Below, piece after piece: positions 29,111 to 38,192 of a DNA stretch of 64,000 bases. The DNA lies in NCBI RefSeq assembly GCF_001482405.1, contig NZ_LPXO01000006.1, forward strand, positions 124,001 through 188,000, in the 5' to 3' direction. The first letter of the stretch is position 1. Each line of letters opens with the position of its first letter. The position numbers and the translations under genes are program-made. The notes beneath the pieces were generated by a model. It saw only the letters and a list, made by a program, of their open reading frames with translations. It made no database searches and was not told the DNA's origin. The DNA is from Pseudoponticoccus marisrubri (GTDB lineage Bacteria; Pseudomonadota; Alphaproteobacteria; Rhodobacterales; Rhodobacteraceae).

Positions 29111-29752
29111 CTATTCATCCGGCACATCCGCATTGCGCCCGGCCAGAACCACGCTGATCGTGTAAGCGGTCTCGGGCGTGAGACCGGCCATGATGTCGGC
29201 CGCGGCATTGGCGGGCATCCGCCCCAGGAACCCGGCGGCGAATCGCGGATCCATCTCCTCGAAGAGCGCGGCCGCCTGCTTGGGTTTCATGGTGGCATAG
29301 ACATCGGTGAGTTGGGCAAGGTCATCTTCGGCGGCGGTCTGCGCCAGTGCCAGCGTGTCGCGCAGCTGCGACTCGGCCTGCGCCAGCGCCTGCATCCGCT
29401 CCTCGATTTCCGTCTCGGCGACGGAGAGGGCCTGCAGGCGCATGGCCAGAGCCTCCTCCCGGGCGCGCACCCGCGCCTCGCGCTGATCGAGCGCCTCGAT
29501 GATGGGCAGGATATCGGCCTCGGCGATGATGCGGGGCGGCGGGGTGCCACTCCCTTCGGGGGCCGCGCCCGCCATGGGAGCGACCTGAGCCGCCGCATCG
29601 CCCTCGCCTTCGCGGGCAAAGGCCTCGCCCGCGCCGGTGGCGATTCGCAACACGGCCGAGGCCATGAGCAGCAGCCCGATCGTCGCCAGAGCACCGCGCG
29701 TGCGCCGCCTGCGCCGTGTCTTTGGAATCTTTCGATCAGTGGAACCGGCCAT
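29111..29752 (-). CDS. motE: MotE-like flagellar motor chaperone
   Basis: A 213-residue protein with a basic N-terminus (KTRRRRRTR), one membrane anchor (about 20-40), a proline-rich stretch, a coiled coil (about 85-150) and the C-terminal MgtE_N/MotE-type segment VYATMKPKQAAALFEEMDPRFAAGFLGRMP (abridged position about 151-180). MotE in Sinorhizobium is a periplasmic chaperone for MotC. Its gene follows fliL and a small unknown gene in one minus-strand operon, consistent with a flagellar role. Confidence 0.82.
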   Translation of the reverse strand: MAGSTDRKIPKTRRRRRTRGALATIGLLLMASAVLRIATGAGEAFAREGEGDAAAQVAPMAGAAPEGSGTPPPRIIAEADILPIIEALDQREARVRAREEALAMRLQALSVAETEIEERMQALAQAESQLRDTLALAQTAAEDDLAQLTDVYATMKPKQAAALFEEMDPRFAAGFLGRMPANAAADIMAGLTPETAYTISVVLAGRNADVPDE

Positions 29753-29761
29753 GATCGCCCC

Positions 29762-30124
29762 TCAGTTCCGCGGATGCCGGACAAAAACCGGGTCGGGCGA
29801 GTCGGTCTCCTGCCGCGGCGGGGGCGGCGCCGCACCGTTCTGCGGCAGGTCGTGCATCGAGGCCACTAGCAGCTCCAGCCGGCGGGCCACGTCCTCGGCC
29901 CGCTCGGTCAGCTCGCTGAGCGACTGTGTCGAATCGTTCGCGCTTTTGCGCGCCTGGCCCAGCGTCTTGGTCAGGTCGTCGACCTGCGCCGACAGCACCG
30001 CGACCGCGCCGCCGACCCCGTTCTCGAGATCGGTGAAGCGGGTCAGGCGCCGGGCCAGGATGAAACAGTAGAACCCCGCCCCCAAGGCGCCGGCCACCAG
30101 CAGGATATCGGCTATCAATTCCAT
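29762..30124 (-). CDS. Unknown flagellar-operon membrane protein with coiled coil
   Basis: A 120-residue protein with an N-terminal membrane helix (about 4-25), a coiled coil (about 33-90, including TKTLGQARKSANDSTQSL) and a proline-rich C-terminal tail (NGAAPPPPRQE). It lies between fliL and motE with gaps of 12 and 9 bases. It may belong to a DUF6468-like group found at this place in alphaproteobacteria, but I am not certain. Its position suggests assembly or motor stator support. Confidence 0.65.
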   Translation of the reverse strand: MELIADILLVAGALGAGFYCFILARRLTRFTDLENGVGGAVAVLSAQVDDLTKTLGQARKSANDSTQSLSELTERAEDVARRLELLVASMHDLPQNGAAPPPPRQETDSPDPVFVRHPRN

Positions 30125-30136
30125 GATCCTTCCCCC

Positions 30137-30640
30137 TCAGTTCAGGACGAATTCGAGCACGAGGAGATCGCGGACACGTCCCTCGCCCGCGACCAGCTTG
30201 ACGCGCCGCAGCATCTGGCCGCGCAGCTTGATCAGCGCGCCCGGCGCCTCCAGGTCGGCGGGTTCCAGCGCGCGCAGGTAGCTGTTGAGCACGTCCTGCA
30301 CGCGCGGCAGGATGGCCTCGACCTCGCTGCCATGCGCCTTGGGCACCTCGAGGCTGGCGCGGAAGCGCAGGTGGCTGAAGCGCGCCTGCGCGCCCAGCGA
30401 GATCACCAGCTGCGGCACCTCGACATAGACCACGTCCGGCAGGGCGATGGTCTCGACCTCGGCCTCGGGCGCGGCAGCGGGCTCCGCCGTCTCCACCGCA
30501 GCACCGCCCAGCAGCCCGGACTGCACCGCGAAGAACCCGCCCCCGCCTCCGGCCAGCGCCAGCACGACGCCGATGATCAGCGGCAGCTTCGATGGGCGGG
30601 GCGGGGCGGCCTCGCCCTCCGCGACGGTGGTGTCAGACAT
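30137..30640 (-). CDS. fliL: Flagellar basal body-associated protein FliL
   Basis: A 167-residue inner-membrane protein. A cytoplasmic N-terminus, one membrane helix (about 20-40) and a periplasmic FliL domain (about 65-167) with LPDVVYVEVPQLVISLG and C-terminal VRDLLVLEFVLN are present. FliL rings surround stators and raise torque. ATG 30640 follows GAGGTTGAGA. First gene of fliL-unknown-motE, divergent from fliF across a 114-base region containing a CtrA-like site. Confidence 0.87.
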   Translation of the reverse strand: MSDTTVAEGEAAPPRPSKLPLIIGVVLALAGGGGGFFAVQSGLLGGAAVETAEPAAAPEAEVETIALPDVVYVEVPQLVISLGAQARFSHLRFRASLEVPKAHGSEVEAILPRVQDVLNSYLRALEPADLEAPGALIKLRGQMLRRVKLVAGEGRVRDLLVLEFVLN

Positions 30641-30684
30641 TCTCAACCTCTTTTCCGACCTGCGACCACTATGGGGGAAAGGGG

Positions 30685-30699
30685 CTAACCGATTGTTAA
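30685..30699. promoter_or_regulatory. CtrA-like binding site between fliL and fliF
   Basis: CTAA-CCGATTG-TTAA matches the CtrA consensus TTAA-N7-TTAA with one mismatch. It lies 45 bases from the fliL start and 56 bases from the fliF start. CtrA is the cell-cycle regulator that also controls flagellar genes in Rhodobacterales. No other obvious operator is seen in this gap. Confidence 0.55.
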
Positions 30700-30754
30700 G
30701 TGGAATGGTCCAATCTCCGGCCAACCGAACAGAAGGTTTGGATCGGAGGACGAT

Positions 30755-32368
30755 TTGCAGCAGATCCTGTCAAGCTGGAACGCATTGGGTGGCCGCCAGC
30801 GCATGGTGGTCATCGGCGCGACCCTCGCCATGACCCTTGCGGTCTTCGGCCTGTCGCGCATGGCCACTGCCCCCAACATGGCGCTGCTCTATGCAGGGCT
30901 GGAAAACGGCGCCGCGGGCGAGGTGGTGACCGCGCTCGAGGGGCGGAACGTGCCGTTCGACGTGCGCGGCGGCGCGATCTTCGTGCCCGAATCGGAGCGT
31001 GACGCGCTGCGCCTGACCCTGGCCAGCGAGGGGCTGCCCGCCAATGGCGGCCAGGGCTACGAGCTGCTTGATTCGCTGTCGGGCTTCGGCACGACCTCGC
31101 AGATGTTCGACGCCGCCTACTGGCGCGCCAAGGAGGGCGAGCTGGCGCGCACCATCGTGTCGAACCCGCAGATCGCCAGCGCCCGCGTGCATATCGCCAA
31201 CAGCAGCGCGAATCCCTTCCAGCGGGATGTCTCGCCCTCGGCCTCGATCTCGGTCTCGACCACGGGCGGGGTGATCTCGGCCCAGCAGGCGCGCGCGTTG
31301 CGCTTCCTCGTGGCCTCGGCCGTACCCGGCATGACGCCCGAGGATGTCTCGGTGATCGACGGCAAGGGCGGCCTGATCGGCGCCGATGCCGAGGGCGGCG
31401 CCGGGCCCAGCGCCGATGACAAGGCGCTGGCGCTGCGCGACAGGGTGCAGCGGCTGGTCGAGGCGCGCGTCGGCACCGGCAATGCGGTGGTCGAGGTCAG
31501 CGTCGACACGGTCACCGAGAGCGAGCTGATCCGCGAGCGCAGTTTCGATCCCGAGGGGCGCGTGGTGGTCTCGACCGATACCGAGGAGATGACCGACCGG
31601 TCGCAGAATACCGGCGGCGGCGAGGTCACCGTGGCCTCGAACCTGCCCGATGGCGAGGCGGCCGGGCCCGAAAGCTCGACCTCGCAATCCTCCGAGACGC
31701 GCGAGCGGGTGAATTACGAGATCTCCGAGACCACGCGCGAGATCACCCGCGCCCCGGGTGCGATTCGCCGGCTGACCGTCGCGGTGCTGGTCAACGGCAC
31801 GGTCGAGACCGCCGCCGATGGCAGCCAGTCCTTCGTGCCGCTGCCCGAGACCGAGCAGGCGGCGCTGCGTGATCTCGTGGCCTCGGCCGTGGGGTTCGAC
31901 GAGGCGCGCGGCGACCAGATCACCATCCGCTCGCTGCCCTTCGAACGGGCCGAGGGGCTGGGCTCGGGCCCTGCCACGCCGGGGCTGTTTGCAGGCGGGA
32001 TCAACATGATGCGGCTGATCCAGATGGGCGTGCTGGCGCTGGTGGCGCTGATCCTGGGGCTGTTCGTGGTGCGCCCGGTGCTGTCGCGGGCGCCCGACGC
32101 GGCGGCGCATGGCGCCCTGCCCGCGCCGGGCCGCGACGCGGCCCCGAGCGCCGCGCTGGATGGCGAGATCGAGCCCGAGGGCGGGTTCGACAACCTGCCC
32201 GTGCTGGCCGACCAACCGGATTTCAGTTCCATGGGCATGGCCGATTTCGACGCCCCGGCCGAAGAGGATCCGGTCGAACGGCTGCGCGGCCTGATCGCCG
32301 AGCGCAAGGACGAGACGGTCGAGATCCTGCGAAGCTGGCTCGAGGATGAGCGGGAGGAAGCACGATGA
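30755..32368 (+). CDS. fliF: Flagellar MS-ring protein FliF
   Basis: A 537-residue protein forming the MS ring of the basal body. It has a first membrane helix (about 20-40), periplasmic ring-building motifs including YELLDSLSGFGTTSQMFDAAYWRA (abridged, about 103-126) and VSPSASISVSTTGG, a second helix (about 420-440), and a cytoplasmic C-terminus that binds FliG. The start is TTG at 30755 after CGGAGGACGAT, a clear ribosome binding site, so a rare start codon limits translation. First gene of fliF-fliH-fliN-fliP. Confidence 0.94.
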   Translation: MQQILSSWNALGGRQRMVVIGATLAMTLAVFGLSRMATAPNMALLYAGLENGAAGEVVTALEGRNVPFDVRGGAIFVPESERDALRLTLASEGLPANGGQGYELLDSLSGFGTTSQMFDAAYWRAKEGELARTIVSNPQIASARVHIANSSANPFQRDVSPSASISVSTTGGVISAQQARALRFLVASAVPGMTPEDVSVIDGKGGLIGADAEGGAGPSADDKALALRDRVQRLVEARVGTGNAVVEVSVDTVTESELIRERSFDPEGRVVVSTDTEEMTDRSQNTGGGEVTVASNLPDGEAAGPESSTSQSSETRERVNYEISETTREITRAPGAIRRLTVAVLVNGTVETAADGSQSFVPLPETEQAALRDLVASAVGFDEARGDQITIRSLPFERAEGLGSGPATPGLFAGGINMMRLIQMGVLALVALILGLFVVRPVLSRAPDAAAHGALPAPGRDAAPSAALDGEIEPEGGFDNLPVLADQPDFSSMGMADFDAPAEEDPVERLRGLIAERKDETVEILRSWLEDEREEAR

Positions 32369-32973
32369 CCCGCCTTGCCGACCTGCTGGAGGATTTCGCT
32401 GCACCGGGCGCCACCGCCCCGGCCGAGGCCGCCGGGCCGACCCTGGACGAGGCCGAAATCGAAGGTCAGAAGCTCGAATCCTTCGAGAACGGCTACCGCG
32501 CCGGGTGGGATGATGCGATCAAGTCGCAATCCGAGGACAAGTCGCGCATCTCCAGCGCCTTCGGCCAGCACCTGCAGGATCTCTCCTTCACCTATCACGA
32601 GGCCTACAGCCACGTGATGAACGCCATGGCGCCGCTGCTGGACGAGGTGGTCTGCACGATGCTGCCGCAGATCGCCCGCGCCACCCTGGGCGCCCATATC
32701 GCCGAGGAACTGCACGGGCTGGCGCGCGAGATCGGACAGCTCAGCGTGGTGGTCGCGGTCTCGCCCGCCAATGTCGAGGCGGTGGCGCCGCTGATCGACG
32801 GCCAGTTCGCCTTCCCGATCGAGCTGGTCGCGGATGACACGCTGGCCGAGGAACAGGCCGACATCCGCTTTGCCCATGTCGAGAAACAGATCGACCTCGG
32901 CGACCTGCAGCACGCGATCGCCGAAGCGGTGCGCGGCTTCGCCCATGACAACCGGAGGAAGGCGCATGGATAA
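32365..32973 (+). CDS. FliH-like flagellar export ATPase regulator
   Basis: A 202-residue protein between fliF and fliN, starting with an ATGA overlap on the fliF stop. It has an acidic N-terminal region, a helical middle (GYRAGWDDAIKSQSEDKSRI) and a C-terminal globular part resembling FliH/YscL. Sequence similarity in this family is low, so the assignment rests on position, size and layout. FliH holds the ATPase FliI at the export gate; no fliI is seen in this window. Confidence 0.68.
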   Translation: MTRLADLLEDFAAPGATAPAEAAGPTLDEAEIEGQKLESFENGYRAGWDDAIKSQSEDKSRISSAFGQHLQDLSFTYHEAYSHVMNAMAPLLDEVVCTMLPQIARATLGAHIAEELHGLAREIGQLSVVVAVSPANVEAVAPLIDGQFAFPIELVADDTLAEEQADIRFAHVEKQIDLGDLQHAIAEAVRGFAHDNRRKAHG

Positions 32974-33253
32974 GCCAGAGACAGAGACCCGCGGCACCGG
33001 CCAGACCCCGTTCACCGCCGTCCCGATCGAGATCACCGTCTCGGTCGGCCGCGCCCGCCCGCTGGTGCGCGAATTGCTGCAGCTGGGCGAGGGCTCGGTG
33101 CTGACGCTGGACAAGCAGCTGGACGACCCGGTGGAGCTCTACGTGGGCGACAAGCTGATCGGGATCGGCATCCTCGAGGTGGTCGAGGGCGACGGGCCGG
33201 GTCGGTTGGCGGTGCGCCTGACCGAGGTGGTCGACCTGCAGAGCCCGTCCTGA
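32966..33253 (+). CDS. fliN: Flagellar motor switch protein FliN
   Basis: A 95-residue C-ring protein with the SpoA domain: VPIEITVSVGRARPLVRELL followed by LQLGEGSVLTLDKQLDDPVELYV (abridged, about 36-58) and a C-terminal VRLTEVVDL. ATG 32966 lies within the end of the FliH-like gene (8-base overlap) and follows GGAGGAAGGCGC. It forms the lower ring of the rotor and helps dock export substrates. Confidence 0.9.
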   Translation: MDKPETETRGTGQTPFTAVPIEITVSVGRARPLVRELLQLGEGSVLTLDKQLDDPVELYVGDKLIGIGILEVVEGDGPGRLAVRLTEVVDLQSPS

Positions 33254-33255
33254 TC

Positions 33256-34017
33256 ATGGCCCCTCCGCGCCCTGCCGGCCGGCTTGCGCCTCGGCTGTTA
33301 ACCACGATCCCCGCGCTCGCGCTGCTGCTCGTCGCGGGGCCGGCGGCGGCGCAGTCGGTCTCGATCGACCTTGGCGAGGGCGGCTCGGTCGCGGCGACCT
33401 CGGTGCAGCTGATCGCGCTGATCACGCTGCTCAGCCTCGCCCCCGGCATTGCCATCATGGTGACCTGCTTTCCCTTCATGGTCACCGTGCTGGCCATCCT
33501 GCGCCAGGCGGTGGGGTTGCAGCAATCGCCACCCAACATGCTGATCGTCAGCCTGGCGCTCTTTCTCACCTATTTCGTCATGGACCCGGTCTTCACCGAG
33601 GCCTGGCAGGAGGGGGTGCAGCCGCTCATGGACGAGCAGATCGATGTCGAGACGGCGGCGGTGAACACGCTGGCGCCGTTTCGCGACTTCATGGCCGGGC
33701 GCGCCGATCCCAGCACCTATGACGCCATGGCCGAGCTGCGCCCCGACGCCGCCGGCACCCGCCTTGCCCCCGAGGCGCCGCTCTCGGTGCTGGTGCCCAG
33801 CTTCATGCTGTCCGAGATCGCCCGCGCCTTCCAGGTAGGCTTCCTGATCTTCCTGCCCTTCCTGATCATCGACCTCGTGGTGGCGGCGGTGCTGATGTCC
33901 ATGGGAATGATGATGGTGCCGCCGGCGATCGTCTCGCTGCCGTTCAAGCTGGCCTTCTTCGTGATCGCCGATGGCTGGTCGCTGCTCGCCGGCAGCCTCG
34001 TGCGCGGCTATTTCTGA
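33256..34017 (+). CDS. fliP: Flagellar type III export pore protein FliP
   Basis: A 253-residue protein of the export gate. A cleavable signal peptide (about 1-32, ending AAAQS) is followed by LLSLAPGIAIMVTCFPFMVTVLAILRQA (abridged, about 61-88), which is diagnostic of FliP, and C-terminal helices with FLIIDLVVAAVLMSMGMMM. Two bases separate it from fliN. fliQ and fliR are not adjacent, so the export genes are split among loci. Confidence 0.95.
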   Translation: MAPPRPAGRLAPRLLTTIPALALLLVAGPAAAQSVSIDLGEGGSVAATSVQLIALITLLSLAPGIAIMVTCFPFMVTVLAILRQAVGLQQSPPNMLIVSLALFLTYFVMDPVFTEAWQEGVQPLMDEQIDVETAAVNTLAPFRDFMAGRADPSTYDAMAELRPDAAGTRLAPEAPLSVLVPSFMLSEIARAFQVGFLIFLPFLIIDLVVAAVLMSMGMMMVPPAIVSLPFKLAFFVIADGWSLLAGSLVRGYF

Positions 34018-34033
34018 GCGACGCGCCGCAGGG

Positions 34034-34990
34034 CTACGCCCCCGGCGCGATGCGGATCGTCGTGCGCTGGCGATAGGGCGCCTCGGGCCGGCACAGGATC
34101 GAGCCGAAACCCGGCGTGTTCAGCGCGTTGGGGAAATCCTGCGCCTCCACGCAGAAGCCGCCGAAGCGCCCATGGCTCTGCCCCGGCCAAGGGGGCGCGG
34201 CCTCGTCCAGCCAGTTCGAGCTGTAGAATTGCAGCCCCGGCCGGTCGGTCCAGAGCTCCAGCCGCATCCCGTCCGGGGCCTCAGCCGTCATCTGCGGGCC
34301 GGCCCCGGGATCCAGCGCATAGTTCAGGTCATAGCCCTCGCCCGCGGGATCGGCGGCCTCCAGCGTGCGCACCTGCCGGAAATCGAACCGCGTGCCGTCC
34401 ACGGGCAGACGCTCGCCCGTCGGGATCAGCTTCTCATCATTGGGGGTGACGGCCGAGGCCGCGATGCGGAACGCGTGATCGCGCACCGTCTCGCCGCCCG
34501 AGAGGTTGAAATAGAGATGCTGCGCCATGTTCACCGGCGTCTCGCGATCGGGAACGGCGGTCATCTCCCAGGTCAGCGCGCCATCTTCCAGCGCCATGCG
34601 CACGGTGAAATCCACCGCGCCGGGATAGCCCATCTCCAGGTGCGGCGAATGCCGGCGCAGCACCACCGCGCGGTCGCCCTCGGGGTCCATCTCCCAATGC
34701 GACCAGCCCAGGCCGCCGGGCCCGCCATGGATATGCGTGCCGCCCTCGTTCGCCGGCAGGCGCCAGACCTGCCCGTCCAGCGTGAAGGCCGCGTCCGAGA
34801 TGCGGTTGACCACGCGCCCCGCGACGATGCCCATGGATTTCGGGTTGGCGCGGTAGATCTCGGGATCGGGATAGCCCAGCACGACGCGCCGCCCCGCGAC
34901 CTGCCAGTCCTGCACGGCGCAGCCGACGGACAGGACGGTGATGCGCACATCGCCCTCGCTCAGGATGTGGGACTGGATCGGGGGGGTCAT
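34034..34990 (-). CDS. galM: Aldose 1-epimerase (mutarotase)
   Basis: A 318-residue beta-sandwich epimerase that interconverts alpha and beta anomers of hexoses. Motifs are NRISDAAFTLDG, THIHGGPGGLGWSHW (catalytic histidine region) and NMAQHLYFNLSG (second histidine). C-terminal FCVEAQDFPNALN carries the catalytic glutamate. ATG 34990 follows AAGGAGCCGCGC. It converges with fliP and follows trhO by 53 bases on the same strand. No other sugar genes are adjacent. Confidence 0.92.
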   Translation of the reverse strand: MTPPIQSHILSEGDVRITVLSVGCAVQDWQVAGRRVVLGYPDPEIYRANPKSMGIVAGRVVNRISDAAFTLDGQVWRLPANEGGTHIHGGPGGLGWSHWEMDPEGDRAVVLRRHSPHLEMGYPGAVDFTVRMALEDGALTWEMTAVPDRETPVNMAQHLYFNLSGGETVRDHAFRIAASAVTPNDEKLIPTGERLPVDGTRFDFRQVRTLEAADPAGEGYDLNYALDPGAGPQMTAEAPDGMRLELWTDRPGLQFYSSNWLDEAAPPWPGQSHGRFGGFCVEAQDFPNALNTPGFGSILCRPEAPYRQRTTIRIAPGA

Positions 34991-35043
34991 GCGCGGCTCC
35001 TTCTGGTGTGACGCCCCAGCCCTAGCAGAGCCCGGGGCCTGCG

Positions 35044-35985
35044 TCACCGCGGACCGGGATCCTCGGGCAGATCGGAGGGTACATCCGCGTGCAGGTGCCG
35101 CTCGCCGCGCGCCCGCGCCAGCGCGATCTGCTTCTGCCGCTCGCGGAACCGCGCCTTGTCCTCGGCGCTGGTCTCGTCCACGCAGTGATGGCAGGACACG
35201 CCATGCTCGTAGGCCGGGTGGTCGCGATCCTCGGGCAGGATCGGCCGGCGGCAGGCATGGCAGAGCAGGTGCGGCCCCTCGCGCAACCCGTGCCCGACCG
35301 AGACGCGCCCGTCGAAGACGAAGCAGTCGCCCTGCCAGGTGCTCTCCGCCTCGGGCACCTCTTCAAGGTATTTCAGGATGCCACCCTTGAGGTGATAGAC
35401 CTCCTCCACCCCCTGCGAGATCAGCCAGTTGGTCGATTTCTCGCAGCGGATCCCGCCGGTGCAGAACATCGCGATGCGCTTGTTGTGGAAGCGGTGCCGG
35501 TTGGCCTCCCACCAGGCGGGGAACTCGCCGAAAGAGGCCGTCTGCGGATCTACCGCGCCCTCGAAGGTGCCGATCGCGGTCTCGTAATCGTTGCGCGTGT
35601 CGATCACCGCCACGTCGGGGCTGCGGATCAGGTCGTTCCACTCCGACGGCGCCACGTAATGGCCGACCTGCGCGCGCGGGTCGACATCGGGCTGGCCCAT
35701 GGTGACGATCTCGCGCTTCAGCCGCACCTTCATCCGGGCGAAGGGCCGGGTGCTGGCGGTGGACAGCTTCCACTCGATCCCGGCACAGCCCGGCAGGCCG
35801 CGCACGTGGTCCAGCAGCCGGTCGATCCCGGCGCGGGGGCCGGCCACGGTGCCGTTGATCCCCTCGCGCGCCAGAAGCAGCGTGCCGGTGATCGCCTCGG
35901 CCCGGCACAGCTCCAGCAGCGGGCCGCGCAGGGCGGCCGGGTCCTCGAACCGGGTGAAATGATAAAGCGCGCAGACAGTGAACAT
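35044..35985 (-). CDS. trhO: tRNA uridine(34) hydroxylase TrhO (rhodanese domain)
   Basis: A 313-residue enzyme that hydroxylates uridine 34 of tRNAs using molecular oxygen. An N-terminal acylphosphatase-like part (about 1-95) includes [10 protein letters not shown], and a rhodanese domain (about 115-215) carries the active-site cysteine in [12 protein letters not shown]. The C-terminal region has two CxxC pairs (CHAC, CHHC). ATG 35985 gives [10 protein letters not shown], the usual start of the family. Confidence 0.93.
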   Translation of the reverse strand: MFTVCALYHFTRFEDPAALRGPLLELCRAEAITGTLLLAREGINGTVAGPRAGIDRLLDHVRGLPGCAGIEWKLSTASTRPFARMKVRLKREIVTMGQPDVDPRAQVGHYVAPSEWNDLIRSPDVAVIDTRNDYETAIGTFEGAVDPQTASFGEFPAWWEANRHRFHNKRIAMFCTGGIRCEKSTNWLISQGVEEVYHLKGGILKYLEEVPEAESTWQGDCFVFDGRVSVGHGLREGPHLLCHACRRPILPEDRDHPAYEHGVSCHHCVDETSAEDKARFRERQKQIALARARGERHLHADVPSDLPEDPGPR

Positions 35986-36099
35986 GTGCCGCAGATAGGC
36001 GCAGCCGCCCCCGCTTGCCAAGCCCCCAGGCTGCCGCACCCGGCTTGACCCCCCGGGACGCGCCCCCTACCCAAGGGGCAGACCAGCAGGAGACCCGCC

Positions 36100-36693
36100 A
36101 TGCATGCGCTGATTGTGATCGACGTCCAGAACGATTTCTGCCCCGGCGGCGCGCTGGCCGTGGACGAGGGCGACCGGATCGTGCCCGGCATCAACGCCCT
36201 GATGGACGAGGCCGAGGCCGTGATCCTGACCCAGGACTGGCACCCGGCGGGGCATTCCTCCTTCGCCTCGCAGCACGAGGGCAAGGCGCCCCTGGAGATG
36301 ACCGAGATGCCCTACGGCCCGCAGGTGCTCTGGCCCGACCATTGCGTGCAGGGCTCGCACGGGGCGGCCTTCCACGCCGCGCTGAACACCGACCGGGCCG
36401 AGATGATCGTGCGCAAGGGCTTCCGCCCCGGCATCGACAGCTATTCCGCCTTCTTCGAGAACGACCACGCCACGCCCACCGGGCTCGAGGGCTACCTGCG
36501 CACGCGCGGGATCGAGCGGCTGACCATGGTCGGGCTGGCCACGGATTTCTGCGTCAACTTCTCGGCCGTGGACGCGGCAAAGCTGGGCTTCGACACCACG
36601 GTGCGCACCGACCTGTGCCGCGCCATCGACCTCGACGGCTCGCTCAAGGCCGCGACCGAGGGCATGATCCAGGCCGGCGTCACGCTGGTCTGA
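36100..36693 (+). CDS. pncA: Nicotinamidase
   Basis: Converts nicotinamide to nicotinic acid in NAD salvage. The 197-residue protein has the triad Asp8 (IDVQNDF), Lys106 (VRKGF) and Cys151 (ATDFCVNFSA), and metal ligands Asp46, His48 and His81. ATG 36100 follows AGGAGACCCGCC. It precedes pncB by 105 bases on the same strand, so two successive salvage steps lie together; nadE is at 41.9 kb. Confidence 0.95.
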   Translation: MHALIVIDVQNDFCPGGALAVDEGDRIVPGINALMDEAEAVILTQDWHPAGHSSFASQHEGKAPLEMTEMPYGPQVLWPDHCVQGSHGAAFHAALNTDRAEMIVRKGFRPGIDSYSAFFENDHATPTGLEGYLRTRGIERLTMVGLATDFCVNFSAVDAAKLGFDTTVRTDLCRAIDLDGSLKAATEGMIQAGVTLV

Positions 36694-36798
36694 GCCTTGT
36701 CTCACCGCGGCGCTGTCGCATAGCGTGACCGGCGCCGCCCCTGAACCCCTGCCCTCCCGGCGCGCGGCTGCGCCGGTCCCGAACCGGAAAGTCCCGCC

Positions 36799-38091
36799 AT
36801 GGTCGACATCGCCACCCGCGTCTGGAATCACAAGTGGAAGATCGACCCGATCGTGCGGTCGCTGATCGACACGGATTTCTACAAGCTGCTGATGTGCCAG
36901 TCGGTGTTCCGCAACCACCGCGACACGGACGTGACCTTCAGCCTGATCAACCGCTCCACCCGCGTGCCGCTGGCCCGGCTGATCGACGAGGGCGAGCTGC
37001 GCGAACAGCTCGACCACATCCGCTCGCTCTCGCTGTCGCGCGGCGAAAGCACCTGGCTGCGCGGCAACACCTTCTACGGCAAGCGGCAGATGTTCCGCTC
37101 CGATTTCATGGAATGGTTCGAGGGGCTGCACCTGCCGGCCTACCATCTCGAACGCGTGGGCGATCAGTACGAGCTGACCTTCGAGGGAAAATGGCCCGAG
37201 GTCATGCTGTGGGAGATCCCGGCGCTCGCCACGCTGATGGAACTGCGCGGCCGCGCAGTGCTCAACGACATGGGCAGGTTCGAACTGCAGGTGCTCTATG
37301 CCCGCGCCATGACGCAGCTGTGGGAAAAGGTCGAACGGCTGCGCGGCGTGCCCGAGCTGCGCATCGCGGATTTCGGCACGAGGCGCCGGCACTCCTTCCT
37401 CTGGCAGGACTGGTGCGTGCAGGCCATGCTGGAAGGGCTGGGCCCCAGCTTCGTGGGCACCTCCAACTGCCTGATCGCAAAGAACCGCGACCTCGAGGCG
37501 ATCGGCACCAACGCGCATGAACTGCCCATGGTCTATGCCGCGCTCGCCGGCGATGACGCCGCGCTCGCCCGCGCACCCTATGACGTGCTGGCCGACTGGC
37601 ACGAGGAACATGACGGCAACCTGCGCATCATCCTGCCCGACACCTACGGCACCGAGGGCTTCCTCGCCCATGCGCCCGACTGGCTGGCCGGCTGGACCGG
37701 CATCCGCATCGACAGCGGCGACCCCGCCGCCGGCGCCGAGATCGCCATCCGCTGGTGGCAGGACCGCGGCGAGGACCCGCGCCAAAAACTGGTGATCTTC
37801 TCCGACGGGTTGGACGAGGAGAAGATCCTCGAACTCTACGCCCAGTTCTCGGACCGCGTGCGGGTCAGCTTCGGCTGGGGCACGCTGCTCACCAACGATT
37901 TCCGCGGCCTCGCCCCGAACGACGCGCTGGCCCCGTTCAGCCTCGTCTGCAAGGCCGTCAGCGCCGAGGGTCGCCCCACGGTCAAGCTGTCGGACAACCC
38001 CAACAAGGCCATGGGCCCCGAGGAGGAGATCGCCCGCTACAAGCGCGTCTTCGGCGTCGGCCGGCAGGACGCGCTGGAGGTGGTGGTCTGA
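36799..38091 (+). CDS. pncB: Nicotinate phosphoribosyltransferase
   Basis: Joins nicotinic acid and PRPP, with ATP hydrolysis, to give nicotinate mononucleotide. The 430-residue length matches bacterial PncB. Motifs are DTDFYKLLMCQSVFRNH (about 25-41), RIADFGTRRRHSFLWQDW (about 189-206) and GTSNCLIAK, with a C-terminal VKLSDNPNKAMG. It follows pncA. The dispersed inverted repeat at 38127-38192 lies after the stop. Confidence 0.96.
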   Translation: MVDIATRVWNHKWKIDPIVRSLIDTDFYKLLMCQSVFRNHRDTDVTFSLINRSTRVPLARLIDEGELREQLDHIRSLSLSRGESTWLRGNTFYGKRQMFRSDFMEWFEGLHLPAYHLERVGDQYELTFEGKWPEVMLWEIPALATLMELRGRAVLNDMGRFELQVLYARAMTQLWEKVERLRGVPELRIADFGTRRRHSFLWQDWCVQAMLEGLGPSFVGTSNCLIAKNRDLEAIGTNAHELPMVYAALAGDDAALARAPYDVLADWHEEHDGNLRIILPDTYGTEGFLAHAPDWLAGWTGIRIDSGDPAAGAEIAIRWWQDRGEDPRQKLVIFSDGLDEEKILELYAQFSDRVRVSFGWGTLLTNDFRGLAPNDALAPFSLVCKAVSAEGRPTVKLSDNPNKAMGPEEEIARYKRVFGVGRQDALEVVV

Positions 38092-38126
38092 TCCCCCGGC
38101 CGGCCCGCGCGTGGCCGAGGCAGAAA

Positions 38127-38192
38127 TGAGTATTTTCGGAAAGATGAAAGACAGGTGCCGCAAGAGCCCTTTCATCTTTCCCCAAATACCTC
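38127..38192. repeat. Second large inverted repeat of the dispersed motif
   Basis: TGAGTATTTTCGGAAAGATG (38127-38146, continuing AAAG) faces CTTTCATCTTTCCCCAAATACCTC (38169-38192). The arms pair over about 22 bases with a few mismatches and an 18-base loop. A second GC-rich hairpin, GAGGCCGCAGGCC near 38200 with GGGGGCAGCGCCCCC (38215-38229), follows. The whole 234-base gap between pncB and hisC holds no gene that I can see. Confidence 0.58.
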
